DNA of 47,491 nucleotides from Rhodopirellula sp. (GTDB taxonomy: Bacteria; Planctomycetota; Planctomycetia; Pirellulales; Thermoguttaceae). Below the pieces are notes generated by a model. The model was not told the origin of the DNA. It saw only the letters and a list, made by a program, of their open reading frames with translations, and did no database searches. A program made the translations under genes and the position numbers. The stretch's first letter is position 1. Each line of letters opens with the position of its first letter. Positions 1 through 8,773 of the stretch are shown here, in pieces. The stretch covers positions 1 to 47,491 of the forward strand of contig JAAYEH010000444.1 of NCBI GenBank assembly GCA_012728855.1, in the 5' to 3' direction.

Positions 1-263
1 CTTGATGGTTGCCATCCCTGGCCTCCTCCATTGCGTATCTTCTCAATGAGCCGAATCCCACGGCCCAGACTTACCCCCCTCTTGATAACACAAAGTCCGT
101 CACCGCGCGAAGTGCAAGGTGCGCCCCTTTCCTGCTTCCTCCCATCCCTGCACTTGACCCGATTGCCCCCGGGGGCTATCTTCCGCCATCGCTCGCGAAA
201 AGCGGTTTCGGGCATGGTTCGTCAGGTCTCACCGCGTCGCATCGAGGCGCAGCGGGGGCAGGC

Positions 264-1598
264 ATGGATGCGTGGCTTTGGGTCTATCTGGCACTGGCCG
301 GCTTGGCAGTCGTTCAGTCGGTCTTGGTAACGCTGCAGATGTGGGAGCATCGCCGCTTCGCCCGCAATCGGCTCAGGGAGGTCGACACCTACCCGGTTCG
401 CGGGCCGGCACTGTTGGTGATTCCATGCCGGGGCATGGACGAAGGGCTCGAAGAGAACCTCGCCGCTTTGATCGGGCAGGACTACGGCGATTTCCGAGTT
501 CGGTTTGTGGTGGAAAGCGCCGACGATCCGGCGTGTGCTTCAATTCGCCGCGCGATGGCGAGACGTCCCGAAGTGCCCTGCGAACTGCTCGTGGCGGGCA
601 AAGCCGACGACAGCGGCCAGAAGGTCCACAACCTCCGCGCGGCAACTGCCGAAATCCCGCCGGAGATCCAGTTCCTCGCTTTCGTCGATTCCGACGCGCG
701 GCTCCGGCCGCATTGGCTCCGCGCGATGGTGGGTCGGCTGCAGCCGGCCGACGTGGCGGTCGCCACCGGCTATCGATGGTTCTTCCCCTCGCGTTATTCG
801 GCAGCAAATCTCATTCTCTACAGCATCAACGCCAACTACTCGCTCCTCTTCGGCCCCAAGACCCCCGATTTTGTTTGGGGCGGATCTTGGGCGATCCGGC
901 GCGACAAGTTTGAATCGCTCGACATGCGGCAAGCATGGAAAGGCACGCTCAGCGACGATCTGGTCGCTACCCGGGTCGTTCGCCGCGGCGACGGCCACGC
1001 CCGTTTCGAACCAGCCTGCCTGGTGCTCTCTCCTCTGGATACCGGCTGGGCCGGAATGTTTTCCTTTCTAAGGCGGCAATACATTATCGCCCGCTACTAT
1101 TCTCCCCTCTGGTGGGCGTTTGCCCTGGCGGTTGTGGGTTTCGCCGGCCTTTTCCTGTGGGGCAGTGTCGGCTTGGCCCTTTGGGGACTGGCCGCCGGCA
1201 GCGCGGCATGGTGGGTTCCCGGCGGTATGGCCGCGACGCTCTATTTCATGACCGTCGGTCGTGGATTCCTGAGAGCCGAGATCGCCCGACGTTACTTCCC
1301 GGACGTCGCCGCCCGCCTCCATCCGGTTCAGGTCTTCGACACCTGGGCGACGCCGCTTGTCGCCGCCGTCCACTGCCTGGCATTGGCGAGTTCGACGGTC
1401 GGACGCCACATCACTTGGCGAGCCATTCAATACCGCATTTTTCCCGGCGGCAGAATTCGCTTGATCCGGCGCGAGGATTGGAGCCCCGCCGCGGAGCAGA
1501 TTGAGGCGGAGACCGGCGCCCCACTGCGGCACGAAGCCCCCGCCCCTCACTTCCCGGCGCGTACCGCGCCGGCGCCATCCGACACTTTCGTTCGATAA
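264..1598 (+). CDS. GT2/GT21-like membrane glycosyltransferase
   Basis: Probable inner-membrane glycosyltransferase of 444 residues, resembling ceramide-glucosyltransferase-type (GT21) enzymes. An N-terminal membrane anchor (about residues 3-25) precedes a GT-A domain with IPCRGMDEGLEENL (about 53-66), a DSD metal/nucleotide-sugar motif (142-144), SDD (230-232) and RRQYIIARYY (270-279) where the family usually has (Q/R)xxRW. Hydrophobic segments follow at the C-terminus. The open frame extends upstream to base 9, but that part is low-complexity, so ATG 264, preceded by GGGGGCAGG, is preferred. It ends 20 bases before the radical SAM gene and probably shares its mRNA. Substrate unknown; a lipid acceptor is an inference from the family. 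Confidence 0.8.
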   Translation: MDAWLWVYLALAGLAVVQSVLVTLQMWEHRRFARNRLREVDTYPVRGPALLVIPCRGMDEGLEENLAALIGQDYGDFRVRFVVESADDPACASIRRAMARRPEVPCELLVAGKADDSGQKVHNLRAATAEIPPEIQFLAFVDSDARLRPHWLRAMVGRLQPADVAVATGYRWFFPSRYSAANLILYSINANYSLLFGPKTPDFVWGGSWAIRRDKFESLDMRQAWKGTLSDDLVATRVVRRGDGHARFEPACLVLSPLDTGWAGMFSFLRRQYIIARYYSPLWWAFALAVVGFAGLFLWGSVGLALWGLAAGSAAWWVPGGMAATLYFMTVGRGFLRAEIARRYFPDVAARLHPVQVFDTWATPLVAAVHCLALASSTVGRHITWRAIQYRIFPGGRIRLIRREDWSPAAEQIEAETGAPLRHEAPAPHFPARTAPAPSDTFVR

Positions 1599-1618
1599 CA
1601 CAGGAAGACGAAAACACT

Positions 1619-3103
1619 ATGCAAGTCGTTCTCTGGGATACACGCAAGCTCGACGTCTCGAAGGACTTTGCCGGCGGATTCGGCGTCGGCCAGTATCCCG
1701 GCCACGGCGGGCTTCGCGGCCGGATGATCCGCGGTTTCTACACCCGCGACCGGCGGCCGGTCGCTTTGAATTTCGCCTACTTGGCGGCGATCTTCCGCCA
1801 ACTCGGACACGAGGTCCGCTACGTCGAGGACCGCGCCCCCGGGACCGCCGACCTCTACGTTTTCTGCCCCTCCCTGATCACGCTCGCTCTGGAGCGGAAG
1901 ATCATGGCGGGACTGTTAGCCGAAAACCCGACCGCGCGAATCCTGGTGACCGGATTGGCCGCATCGGTGATGCCCGAAGCGTTCGACGGACTTGGCGTGA
2001 CCGTCGTCAAAGGCGAGCCGGAACAACTCCTCTGGAAGCTCGACGAAGTGCTTGCCCGTCCCAGTGCCGTCGTGCAACTGGGAACTATCGAAGACCTCGA
2101 TCGCTTGCCGTTTCCCGACTGGTCGCCGTTCGGCCCCAAGAAGTTCCGCATCGGCTACGATTTCTGGAAATTCCCCACGGGCCTGGTCCAGTCGAGCCGC
2201 GGCTGCACGTTCAAGTGCAACTACTGCCCCTACATCATCCTTGAAAACGCCACGCGATTCCGAAATCCCGAGGCGGTGGCCGACGAGATGCGGCAGGGGA
2301 TGCGGCAGTGGGGATTCCGCTCCTTCAAGTTCCGCGACCCGCTCTTCGGACTGAACCGCAAGTACGTCTTCCAACTCGCCGACCTGATCGGACGACTGCC
2401 GCACCGGATTCAGTTTTCCATCGAAACGCGCGTCGACCTGATGCGGCCTGAAGTACTCCGCGTCTTGAAACGCGTGGGGTTGACAAGCATCACCGTGGGC
2501 ATCGAAACCCCCGATAGTGAAACGCTCCGCCGCTACCACCGCGCGCCGATCAAGGACGACCGCCAGCGCAGTTTCGTCGCGCTCTGTCGCGACATGGGCA
2601 TTCGGACGGTGGCCGGCTTCATGATCGGTTTTCCCGGCGACACGGAGCAGTCGATCCGTGGCGTGCTCCAATACGCCAAATCGGTCGGCCCGACCTATGC
2701 GAACTTCAACATCGTCACACCCTACCCGGGAACCGAGTTCTTTGAAGAAGTTCGCCAACAGATCGCCGATTTCGACTACAGCCACTATACCGTATATACC
2801 CCGGTGATGAAGTACGAGAACCTCACCGCCGAGCAGGTGCAACAGTGGCATGCGAAGTGTTTTACACAGTACTACTTCCGCTGGAAGTATCTCCGCGGCA
2901 ACGCCCATCTGCTTTGGCCGCGGCTGGCCGGTTGGTGGCAGAGTCCCGCCGACCCGGCGAAGTCCGAGTCCGGCCACGACACACCGCGAGCGCCGGCCGG
3001 CCTGGATATTCTGCAGTCGAAGCAGGGGCTTCGCTCCGACAAGCCCCATACGCGGCCGGGCAATGCCGTGCCGCGCAGCGATCAGCCGGCCTCCGACGGC
3101 TGA
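1619..3103 (+). CDS. B12-binding-type radical SAM protein
   Basis: Cytoplasmic 494-residue radical SAM enzyme. A cobalamin-binding-like N-terminal domain (about 40-150) is followed by the [4Fe-4S] cluster motif CTFKCNYC with C196, C200 and C203 (CxxxCxxC). The radical SAM barrel continues with SIETRVDLMRPEVL and TVGIETPDSETLRRYHR, typical of the B12-radical SAM methylase/ring-cyclising class. The last 50 or so residues are Pro/Ser-rich and probably disordered. AGGAAG lies about 11 bases before ATG. It follows the glycosyltransferase gene closely, so both probably modify the same lipid or glycan. A GT plus radical SAM pair also occurs in hopanoid loci (HpnI/HpnJ), but no other hopanoid gene is present, so that name is not used. 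Confidence 0.85.
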   Translation: MQVVLWDTRKLDVSKDFAGGFGVGQYPGHGGLRGRMIRGFYTRDRRPVALNFAYLAAIFRQLGHEVRYVEDRAPGTADLYVFCPSLITLALERKIMAGLLAENPTARILVTGLAASVMPEAFDGLGVTVVKGEPEQLLWKLDEVLARPSAVVQLGTIEDLDRLPFPDWSPFGPKKFRIGYDFWKFPTGLVQSSRGCTFKCNYCPYIILENATRFRNPEAVADEMRQGMRQWGFRSFKFRDPLFGLNRKYVFQLADLIGRLPHRIQFSIETRVDLMRPEVLRVLKRVGLTSITVGIETPDSETLRRYHRAPIKDDRQRSFVALCRDMGIRTVAGFMIGFPGDTEQSIRGVLQYAKSVGPTYANFNIVTPYPGTEFFEEVRQQIADFDYSHYTVYTPVMKYENLTAEQVQQWHAKCFTQYYFRWKYLRGNAHLLWPRLAGWWQSPADPAKSESGHDTPRAPAGLDILQSKQGLRSDKPHTRPGNAVPRSDQPASDG

Positions 3104-3137
3104 TTGCCTCACGCCGGTCTTCGTGGTAGAGTGCCAG

Positions 3138-3217
3138 TGCGTCAGGCTTTCCAGCCTGACATTGCGTTACAGCCAGGCAATCCCACCGGAGCCTTTCAGG
3201 CGGGAGACTCTGACGTC
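3138..3217. repeat. Palindromic element family A, copy 1
   Basis: A perfect hairpin lies at 3141-3160 (8-bp stem GTCAGGCT/AGCCTGAC, TTCC loop), followed by a diverged second arm ending CTGACGTCC. The better-preserved copy is at 13706-13795. Both copies lie 50-120 bases upstream of a Tat-exported Gfo/Idh/MocA gene. Confidence 0.75.
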
Positions 3218-3269
3218 CATGCGCTGAAGAGCCGGATTTACGGGCAGTAACCTTTTCGAGGAGAGCATC

Positions 3270-4622
3270 ATGCGGTCGCGAAGTACGCAAACCTGCCATC
3301 GACGAGACATGCTTAAAGCGGCCGCGGCCACCGTGGCTGCTCCCTGGCTGGTTCCTTTCTCCGTCTTCGGCGCAACCGCCCCGAGCAACCGGATCAACAT
3401 TGCCTTCATCGGCGCGGGCAACCAAAGCCGGGTGGACCTGCCGGCCATGCTGCGACTCGATGACGTGCAGGTCGTGGCCGTCTGCGACGTCAACCGTGGA
3501 AGCTACGGCTACGCCCGGCCCGAACACTTCCTCGGTCGGGAACCGGTCCGGCAGAAAGTAGACGAGTTCTATGCGAAGAAGACCGGCGCGGGCGAATACA
3601 AGGGCTGCGATGCCTACATCGATTTCCGCGACGTTCTCGCGCGAAAGAACGTCGACGCCGTGATGCTCGTCGTCCCCGATCACTGGCATGCGCTGATGAC
3701 CGTCGAGGCCGCCGCGGCGGGCAAAGATATCTACTGTCAAAAGCCGATGACGCTCACGGTCGACGAAGGCCACGCCATGATCGATGCGGTAAGGAAGCAC
3801 GAGCGGATCTTCCAAACCGGCAGCCAATATCGATCCTCCGCAACGGTTCGCCGCGTTTGCGAACTGGTCCGAAACGGCCGGATCGGCGACATCAAACGCG
3901 TAATCTCCGTCATCTGCGGCGCGCCGTCCGGGCCCGGGCCGGGCTGGCGGCCGATGCCCGTGCCCGAGGGCTTCGATTACGAGCGATGGCTGGGCCCCGC
4001 TCCCCTCGCGCCGTACCATGCGGAGCGCTGCCTCTATCGCTTCCGCTACAACCTCGACTACTCCGGTGGTCAGGTGACGAATACCGGTGCGCACTCCAAC
4101 GACATCGTGCAATGGGCACTCGCCGCCGACGCGACCGGTCCGATCGAGTTCGAAGACCAGGGAACCGTCTGGCCGCCTCCCGGGCACCTTTACAACACGG
4201 CCATCAAGAGTAATTTCCGCGCCCGCTATGCCAACGGCATCGAGCTGATTTGCCGCACCGAGGATCCGGGGTTCGGCGTCCGATTCGAGGGAAGCGACGG
4301 ATGGGTCGAGTATTTCTCCGGAAAGACGAGCAGCGAACCGGCTTCCCTGATCGATTCGGTGATCGGTCCCGACGAAATCCACCTGCCGGTGAGCGGGAAT
4401 CATTACCGCAATTTTATCGATGCGGTGAAGTCGCGCCAGGATCCGATCGAGCCGGTCGAAGTCGGTCACCGCACCGCCAGCCTCTGCCACCTGGGCAGCA
4501 TCGCCATGCGTCTGGGGCGAAAGATTCCCTGGGATCCCCAGACCCAGCAGTGCCCCGGCGACGAGGAAGCCGGCGCGATGCTCAAACGGCCGTACCGCCA
4601 ACCGTGGAAGTTGCCGGGATAG
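3270..4622 (+). CDS. Tat-exported Gfo/Idh/MocA oxidoreductase
   Basis: Predicted NAD(P)-dependent sugar or inositol dehydrogenase-type oxidoreductase, 450 residues. A twin-arginine signal (RRDMLKAAAATVAAP, residues 11-25) predicts folded export across the inner membrane. The Rossmann fold starts at NIAFIGAGNQS (about 43-53), and the family EKP motif appears as CQKPMTLTVDEG, with Gln replacing Glu. A C-terminal Gfo/Idh/MocA domain follows. The start is fixed by GAGGAG six bases before ATG 3270. Planctomycete genomes encode many such paralogues next to sulfatases. The substrate cannot be read from sequence. Confidence 0.88.
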   Translation: MRSRSTQTCHRRDMLKAAAATVAAPWLVPFSVFGATAPSNRINIAFIGAGNQSRVDLPAMLRLDDVQVVAVCDVNRGSYGYARPEHFLGREPVRQKVDEFYAKKTGAGEYKGCDAYIDFRDVLARKNVDAVMLVVPDHWHALMTVEAAAAGKDIYCQKPMTLTVDEGHAMIDAVRKHERIFQTGSQYRSSATVRRVCELVRNGRIGDIKRVISVICGAPSGPGPGWRPMPVPEGFDYERWLGPAPLAPYHAERCLYRFRYNLDYSGGQVTNTGAHSNDIVQWALAADATGPIEFEDQGTVWPPPGHLYNTAIKSNFRARYANGIELICRTEDPGFGVRFEGSDGWVEYFSGKTSSEPASLIDSVIGPDEIHLPVSGNHYRNFIDAVKSRQDPIEPVEVGHRTASLCHLGSIAMRLGRKIPWDPQTQQCPGDEEAGAMLKRPYRQPWKLPG

Positions 4623-4658
4623 GACGTTCGCGGCCCGTAGTGCAGGCGGGGCACTCCG

Positions 4659-4811
4659 CTGATGATCGTGGTCCGCGCAGGTGAGCCAAAGGATATTGGG
4701 CCGCGACGGCGATGCAGCCGCACAATCCGGCCGTATCGGCGACAACAGCAGTAGTGCCGTAAACAGCCCCAAACCAATCGTTCGTGCGATCGTCGGTTGC
4801 GACCTTTCTGA
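4659..4811 (-). pseudogene. Remnant of a sulfatase N-terminus
   Basis: Reading the minus strand from about 4811 gives a signal-peptide-like stretch (GLGLFTALLLLSP) and then SRPNILWLTCADHDHQ, the canonical first strand of family S1 sulfatases with the metal-binding Asp. Similarity stops there: no CxPxR formylglycine motif follows, and no ATG opens the frame (TTG 4772 is the only nearby candidate). It is best read as the 5' relic of a deleted sulfatase gene. The longer minus frame reaching 2862 is a shadow of the oxidoreductase gene. Confidence 0.55.
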
Positions 4812-4815
4812 AGCG

Positions 4816-5007
4816 CTAGGCGCCGTCTTGCTTGCGGGGTGGATCGATTGAAATCAAGTCTCTTCTTGCCGGTTCGCCTTGGCAACCTGTGCAACCGGCA
4901 CAGCCTGCCGATTTGTCGCCCCGGCGGCGCAACACACCGCGGACGAGATACGCGGCCGCCGCGGCGACACACACCAATGCGGCGATATCCTGCCAGCCGA
5001 TTTCCAT
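4816..5007 (-). CDS. Small Cys-rich membrane protein (FeoB-associated type)
   Basis: A 63-residue protein with one N-terminal membrane helix (about residues 6-25, DIAALVCVAAAAAYLVRGVL), a basic stretch (RRRGDK) and a cysteine cluster CAGCTGC. This architecture matches the FeoB-associated Cys-rich membrane proteins, thought to accompany ferrous iron uptake. No feoA or feoB is present here. AGGG lies five bases before ATG 5007. The gene starts 12 bases after the stop of the SDR gene, so the two are probably co-transcribed. Confidence 0.65.
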   Translation of the reverse strand: MEIGWQDIAALVCVAAAAAYLVRGVLRRRGDKSAGCAGCTGCQGEPARRDLISIDPPRKQDGA

Positions 5008-5019
5008 GGCAACCCTCGC

Positions 5020-5796
5020 TCACAGGCGGCGGATATGAAATCCACCGTCAATGTTGATGCGTTCGCCGGTGCTGAAGGGAAAGTAATCGGAGACCACGGC
5101 CGCCACGGCGCGGCCGACGTCGTCCGGCCGGCCCCAGCGCCGGATCGGCCAGATCCCCTCACGGATCAGGCGGTCGTACTTCTCCTTGACCGGTGCGGTC
5201 ATGTCGCTCTCGATCACGCCCGGACAGATCTCAAAGACGGTGATCCCTTCATCGGCCAGTCGTTGGGCGTAGAGCTTGGTCATCATCCCCAGGGCGGCCT
5301 TGGTCATGCAGTAATCGGCCCGATTCGTCGAGACGGCATAGCCGGAAACCGAGGAGATATTGATGATCTTGCCGTCGGGGATCTTGTTTCTCGCCATCAG
5401 CCGGATCATCTCGTTGGCCACCCGCTGCGACAGGAAGAACGGGCCTTTGAGGTTGGTGTTGAACACCCGCTCCCAGCTCTCCTCCGTCGCCTCGAGGATG
5501 TCTTTGCGGCCCTGGGAAGTAATCCCCGCGTTGTTGACCAGCACGTCGATCCGCTCGAAGGCGGTCAGCGCGCGGTCGACGATGAGGTCGCGGTCGACGG
5601 GCGAGCCGACGTCGCCCTGCACCGCCACGGCTTGCCCGCCGGATTTCGTGATCTCGGCGACCACTTGCTCGGCGGCGTCGGGTCGGGTGGCATAGTTGAC
5701 CACGACGGCGTAGCCCAGCCGGGCGAGTTCCACAGCGATTGCCCGCCCGATGCCGCGAGACCCGCCGGTGACGATTGCCGCACGCGCCGTTTCCAT
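5020..5796 (-). CDS. SDR family oxidoreductase, FabG-like
   Basis: Classical short-chain dehydrogenase/reductase, 258 residues, cytoplasmic and NAD(P)H-dependent. It has the cofactor motif TGGSRGIG (10-17), NNAG (88-91), catalytic Ser in ISSVSG (about 149) and the YCMTK motif (Tyr162, Lys166). It is closest in pattern to 3-oxoacyl-ACP reductases and related sugar or cyclitol dehydrogenases. GGAGG five bases before ATG 5796 fixes the start; a TTG four codons earlier lies within that Shine-Dalgarno and is rejected. The neighbouring small membrane protein is downstream on the same strand. No fatty-acid synthesis genes are nearby, so a role in sugar or polyol metabolism is equally possible. Confidence 0.85.
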   Translation of the reverse strand: METARAAIVTGGSRGIGRAIAVELARLGYAVVVNYATRPDAAEQVVAEITKSGGQAVAVQGDVGSPVDRDLIVDRALTAFERIDVLVNNAGITSQGRKDILEATEESWERVFNTNLKGPFFLSQRVANEMIRLMARNKIPDGKIINISSVSGYAVSTNRADYCMTKAALGMMTKLYAQRLADEGITVFEICPGVIESDMTAPVKEKYDRLIREGIWPIRRWGRPDDVGRAVAAVVSDYFPFSTGERINIDGGFHIRRL

Positions 5797-5864
5797 AGGA
5801 ACCTCCAAGCCATCGAGAGAATCACCGAAGATTCAGCGTAAAGGGGCCTGCGCGGGATGTCAAT

Positions 5865-5894
5865 GTAGGTTCCACTCGGCAAAGCGGAACCTAC
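5865..5894. repeat. Palindromic element family B, variant copy
   Basis: GTAGGTTCC and GGAACCTAC arms (9 bp, perfect) enclose a 12-base centre. It has the same layout as the GTAGATCCCGCT...AGCGGGATCT elements at 35890 and 42917, so it is a variant of that family. It lies 68 bases upstream of the SDR start. Confidence 0.6.
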
Positions 5895-6987
5895 TTCAGC
5901 GCACAGTTCGAGTACATTACACGTCCTTTCCAAACGCGGCAGCAAGTTACAGAGAAATCGGCGTGCAAAATGTGGCGGTCAAGGATGCCGATTCTCCAAA
6001 ATCACCAGCCCCTCACCACCCGGTGACTGCAGCGAGGTACGCGTTGGAGGAGAAGCGGCGGGGCGCGTGCGACGATTGGCAGCGGCGGGTGTGGCCACCA
6101 AGTTGGCGATTTCTCAAAACTGAGGGGACATGGTGGGCACGCGCTTCTGGGGGAGAAGGTGTCGATTTCTCGCGCTGCTGGAGCCTTGCTTCGTGAGATG
6201 CGCGTTCCCCAAGGTGCCTCGTGCGGTACTGCGAGATCTGTTGCTGCGATTCCGTTGCGTAACGGTCGCGATTCCAGGCGGCCTGGTCGGCCGAGCAACC
6301 TCTGGTGGCGATCGACTTTGGGCTGGACGCGGCGGCGGAGATGAGCCACGTCGAGCAAGCCGAATTGGACCGCCTGGCCATCTCTCGGACGCTGCAATCG
6401 CTGGGCTGCTTCGCCATCGAAGGGCGAACTGGGCTCCCAATTCCAGGCTCCACGACCGCCAACGCGTCCCTGCGCAGCAAGCCGATCTCTCGACAACTGC
6501 AGCAGGCATGACGCTTCGAACGTGTGCCAGAACTCCCGCAGGATGCAAGCGTGGCTTCGATGGACTTTGGCTCAGTCTTCGGTGGCGCATTGTCGCCGGC
6601 ATTTCGACCGACCCGTTTCCAACAGAGGCCGCCTGAAAGCGATGATCGATGAGATAGCCGCTCAAAGCGGTTGAGCGTGGCAAATCGAGCTAGCGCAGAA
6701 CCCCGACCAGATTTTGGCCGCGTCGGATCGGACCGTGGCGACCGCCGATAGCGTGATCCTCCAGCGGTGCCGAGCCTGGTTCAATCTTGGCTGGGAAGTC
6801 GTCCAGAGGCGCGTTCCCGATGCCTGGATCATCGAACTCCCGGGGCACTAAAGGTGGCATCGCCCCGGGATTGGCCATGCGCGCACCGCGACCGGATGCG
6901 CCCAACACGGGCAGAAACACAAGTGGAAACCGGCGGGCTGTCGGAAGGAGCCGCTGACAACCCGTGACAGACCGGCAGCAGAAGCGA
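5895..6987. other. About 1.1 kb without a convincing gene
   Basis: All six frames are broken into short frames with no recognisable domain. One stretch on the plus strand (6684-6851, starting IELAQNPDQILAASDR and ending WIIELPGH then stop) has natural protein composition but no start codon. A second (6305-6511) also looks protein-like. Together they suggest a decayed coding region, possibly an old mobile element, but no family could be assigned. Confidence 0.4.
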
Positions 6988-7074
6988 TTACTTGCGGTGC
7001 CGAATCTTGGACCGCATGCGGCGCTTCTTGCGGCCAAGTTTCCGACGCCCTTTGCCTGATTTTTTCGTTCCCAC
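6988..7074 (-). CDS. 28-residue highly basic protein
   Basis: A GTG start at 7074 with GGAG six bases upstream opens a 28-codon frame rich in Lys and Arg (GTKKSGKGRRKLGRKKRR, then MRSKIRHRK). The composition suggests an RNA- or ribosome-associated peptide. The KKRRMRSKIRHRK end vaguely resembles the AURKAIP1/COX24-type small basic proteins, but this is not firm. The frame is open upstream to 7197 (69 residues); the extra N-terminal part looks unconstrained and lacks a ribosome binding site. It lies 151 bases upstream of the end of the SGNH hydrolase gene region and stands alone. Confidence 0.5.
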   Translation of the reverse strand: MGTKKSGKGRRKLGRKKRRMRSKIRHRK

Positions 7075-7226
7075 GCAGTTCTCCGTGCTGGTAGAGTTGA
7101 CCCAGAATACCACCGTTTTCAATCGCGCCGCCGAAGGCCGCACCTTCCGCACCCAGCGCAGCTCCTCAGTATAGCAGTCCCGAGCCGAACCGGGCAATAG
7201 GGGGCCCAGCAGCCCGGCTGCTAAGA

Positions 7227-8366
7227 TTACTTCCCCAGTGCTTTGCGCAAAACCGGCTCCAAGGCGTCGGCCATCCGCATCATGCCCAGGTCCGACGGAT
7301 GGGAACTGTCGACGGTCGCCTCGCCATCGTCGCCCAGCAGGTGCTCCCCCTCGAGGTAGGACAGCCCCGTCACGCCGCCGCTGACGAGCCGCTCGTAGGC
7401 CGCCTTCAGCGCGGCTCGGCTGGTGCTGTGCCGCTCTTGGCTGGAGGGCTTGAATTCGGCATTGGAATAGGTGCGATCCTCAACCAGCACAATCGGCGTC
7501 TGCGGATGCTCGGCGCGAAGCTGGCGGACGAGCGGCTCGGCGCGCTCGGCCACTTCCGGGCCGGTCATGTTCGGCAGACAATCGATCACATAGGCAGCCG
7601 CGTCGATCTCGGCCATCCAGCCGCCCACCTCCGGATCCATCTTCCCGTTGCCCGAGAAGCCGAGATTGATCGTGGGCCGATCCAAGCGGCGTCCGAGGAT
7701 GGCGGGAAAAGCCATGCCGGGACGCGATGCGCAGCCGCCGTGCAGGATCGATGTGCCGTAAAACACGATCGGCTTGTCCGACCTCGGCGGCAATGGCTCG
7801 AAGGCCGCCTGCTCGGGCACGCCGATTTCCAGCGACTCCACTCCGTTGTACAGCGGCAGGTACGCCATATACTCCCGCTTCACCGCGGTGATATCGCTGG
7901 CCAGGTCGGCTCGAACGTTCTTCGAGTCGGGGCGGGTGATCCCCAGCCACCGCCATTGTCCTCGCTCGTTCTTCGCGTAGAGGTCGACGCCACTGACGCC
8001 GGTTGCCGGCATGTGCGGCATGGCGACACTCTCCGACAGCAGCACATATCGGACAGAAATCCGCGAAGCATCCGTTTTGAACCGCGCCGCCATGCCGGCC
8101 GAGTGACGGCTGAGGCTCCATACCGGTCCCCGCGCCACTCCTTCGGCTTTGCCCGGCAGTCGGTCGAAGTATCGCTTGGTGTCCGACCACGCCTTTCCCT
8201 CCACGCCCCAAGTCGAGACGTCGTACCAGGCGGTCCCCTCCTCAACTTTCGGCGCGGCGCCGCGGTTCTCGTCTCCCGAGGCATACCTGCTTTGAAGCAG
8301 AACAGCCACCAACCCGGCAATGCCGGCCAGCCGGTGCAGTGTACGCATTCGTTTTTCCGCTTGCAC
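7227..8366 (-). CDS. Exported SGNH/GDSL hydrolase with GxDLY domain
   Basis: A 379-residue secreted esterase. The signal peptide (about 1-30) is followed by a beta-sandwich SGNH-associated domain containing GVDLYAK (about 126-132), then the SGNH catalytic domain. Block I is FYGTSILHGG (nucleophile Ser206), block II NLGFSGNGKM, block III CLPNM (in place of GxND), and block V DSSHPSD (Asp353, His356). It probably removes acetyl or other acyl groups from polysaccharides, which suits the sulfatase-rich neighbourhood. The start is GTG 8366 with AAGGAG seven bases upstream; an internal ATG six codons later is a weaker choice. Confidence 0.88.
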   Translation of the reverse strand: MQAEKRMRTLHRLAGIAGLVAVLLQSRYASGDENRGAAPKVEEGTAWYDVSTWGVEGKAWSDTKRYFDRLPGKAEGVARGPVWSLSRHSAGMAARFKTDASRISVRYVLLSESVAMPHMPATGVSGVDLYAKNERGQWRWLGITRPDSKNVRADLASDITAVKREYMAYLPLYNGVESLEIGVPEQAAFEPLPPRSDKPIVFYGTSILHGGCASRPGMAFPAILGRRLDRPTINLGFSGNGKMDPEVGGWMAEIDAAAYVIDCLPNMTGPEVAERAEPLVRQLRAEHPQTPIVLVEDRTYSNAEFKPSSQERHSTSRAALKAAYERLVSGGVTGLSYLEGEHLLGDDGEATVDSSHPSDLGMMRMADALEPVLRKALGK

Positions 8367-8450
8367 AGAATTCTCCTTCTGGGTTCGAGGGGCTAGGATC
8401 GAGATGATCCCACCTTAATCGGCCCGTCTCGGAGTGGCAAGATTGGGCAT

Positions 8451-8516
8451 GGTTCAAAAACGAGGGCAGGCACCTCGCCGAACCGTGTTTTATTGACTTG
8501 GTTCAAATCTCGACGT
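8451..8516. repeat. Palindromic element family C, partial copy
   Basis: Begins GGTTCAAAAACGAGGGCAGG, continues through CACCTCGCCGAACCGTGTTTT, and is then interrupted by other sequence ending GGTTCAAA. The complete copy is at 30699-30788. It lies in the 407-base gap between the divergent SGNH gene and the next exported protein gene, which otherwise holds only a half family B element. Confidence 0.65.
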
Positions 8517-8532
8517 TGGGAGGTAACATAAG

Positions 8533-8553
8533 GTAGATCCCGCTTGCCGAGGA
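8533..8553. repeat. Half copy of palindromic family B
   Basis: GTAGATCCCGCTTGCCGAGG matches the first 20 bases of the family B hairpins at 35888 and 42915, but the second arm (GCGGGATCT) is lost. It appears to be a decayed copy. Confidence 0.6.
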
Positions 8554-8773
8554 TTCTCTGTGAGATCAGATCGACAGTCGTCGCCCCCACCCCCCCCGAG
8601 GAAGTGGTGCCGTTCCATTTTGCGGTCCTGTCAGGTGGATGCACAAATTACGGACCGAAAAGTCCAACTTGTGCGAGCCGATCTGGTGTATTTAGGACAG
8701 TCCGTCTAAACTTGGGGCACAGCGAGGTTCAACGAGACCATGCCGTATGAAATGCCGCCAAAGGAGACATGCC

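Noticed and set aside
264..3103. Naming the first two genes hpnI and hpnJ
   Set aside because: The pairing of a glycosyltransferase with a radical SAM protein fits, but no other hopanoid gene is nearby and the family could not be confirmed by search.
2862..4658. The rest of the long minus frame that starts in the sulfatase relic
   Set aside because: It runs opposite the oxidoreductase gene and has no sulfatase motifs after the first 50 residues.
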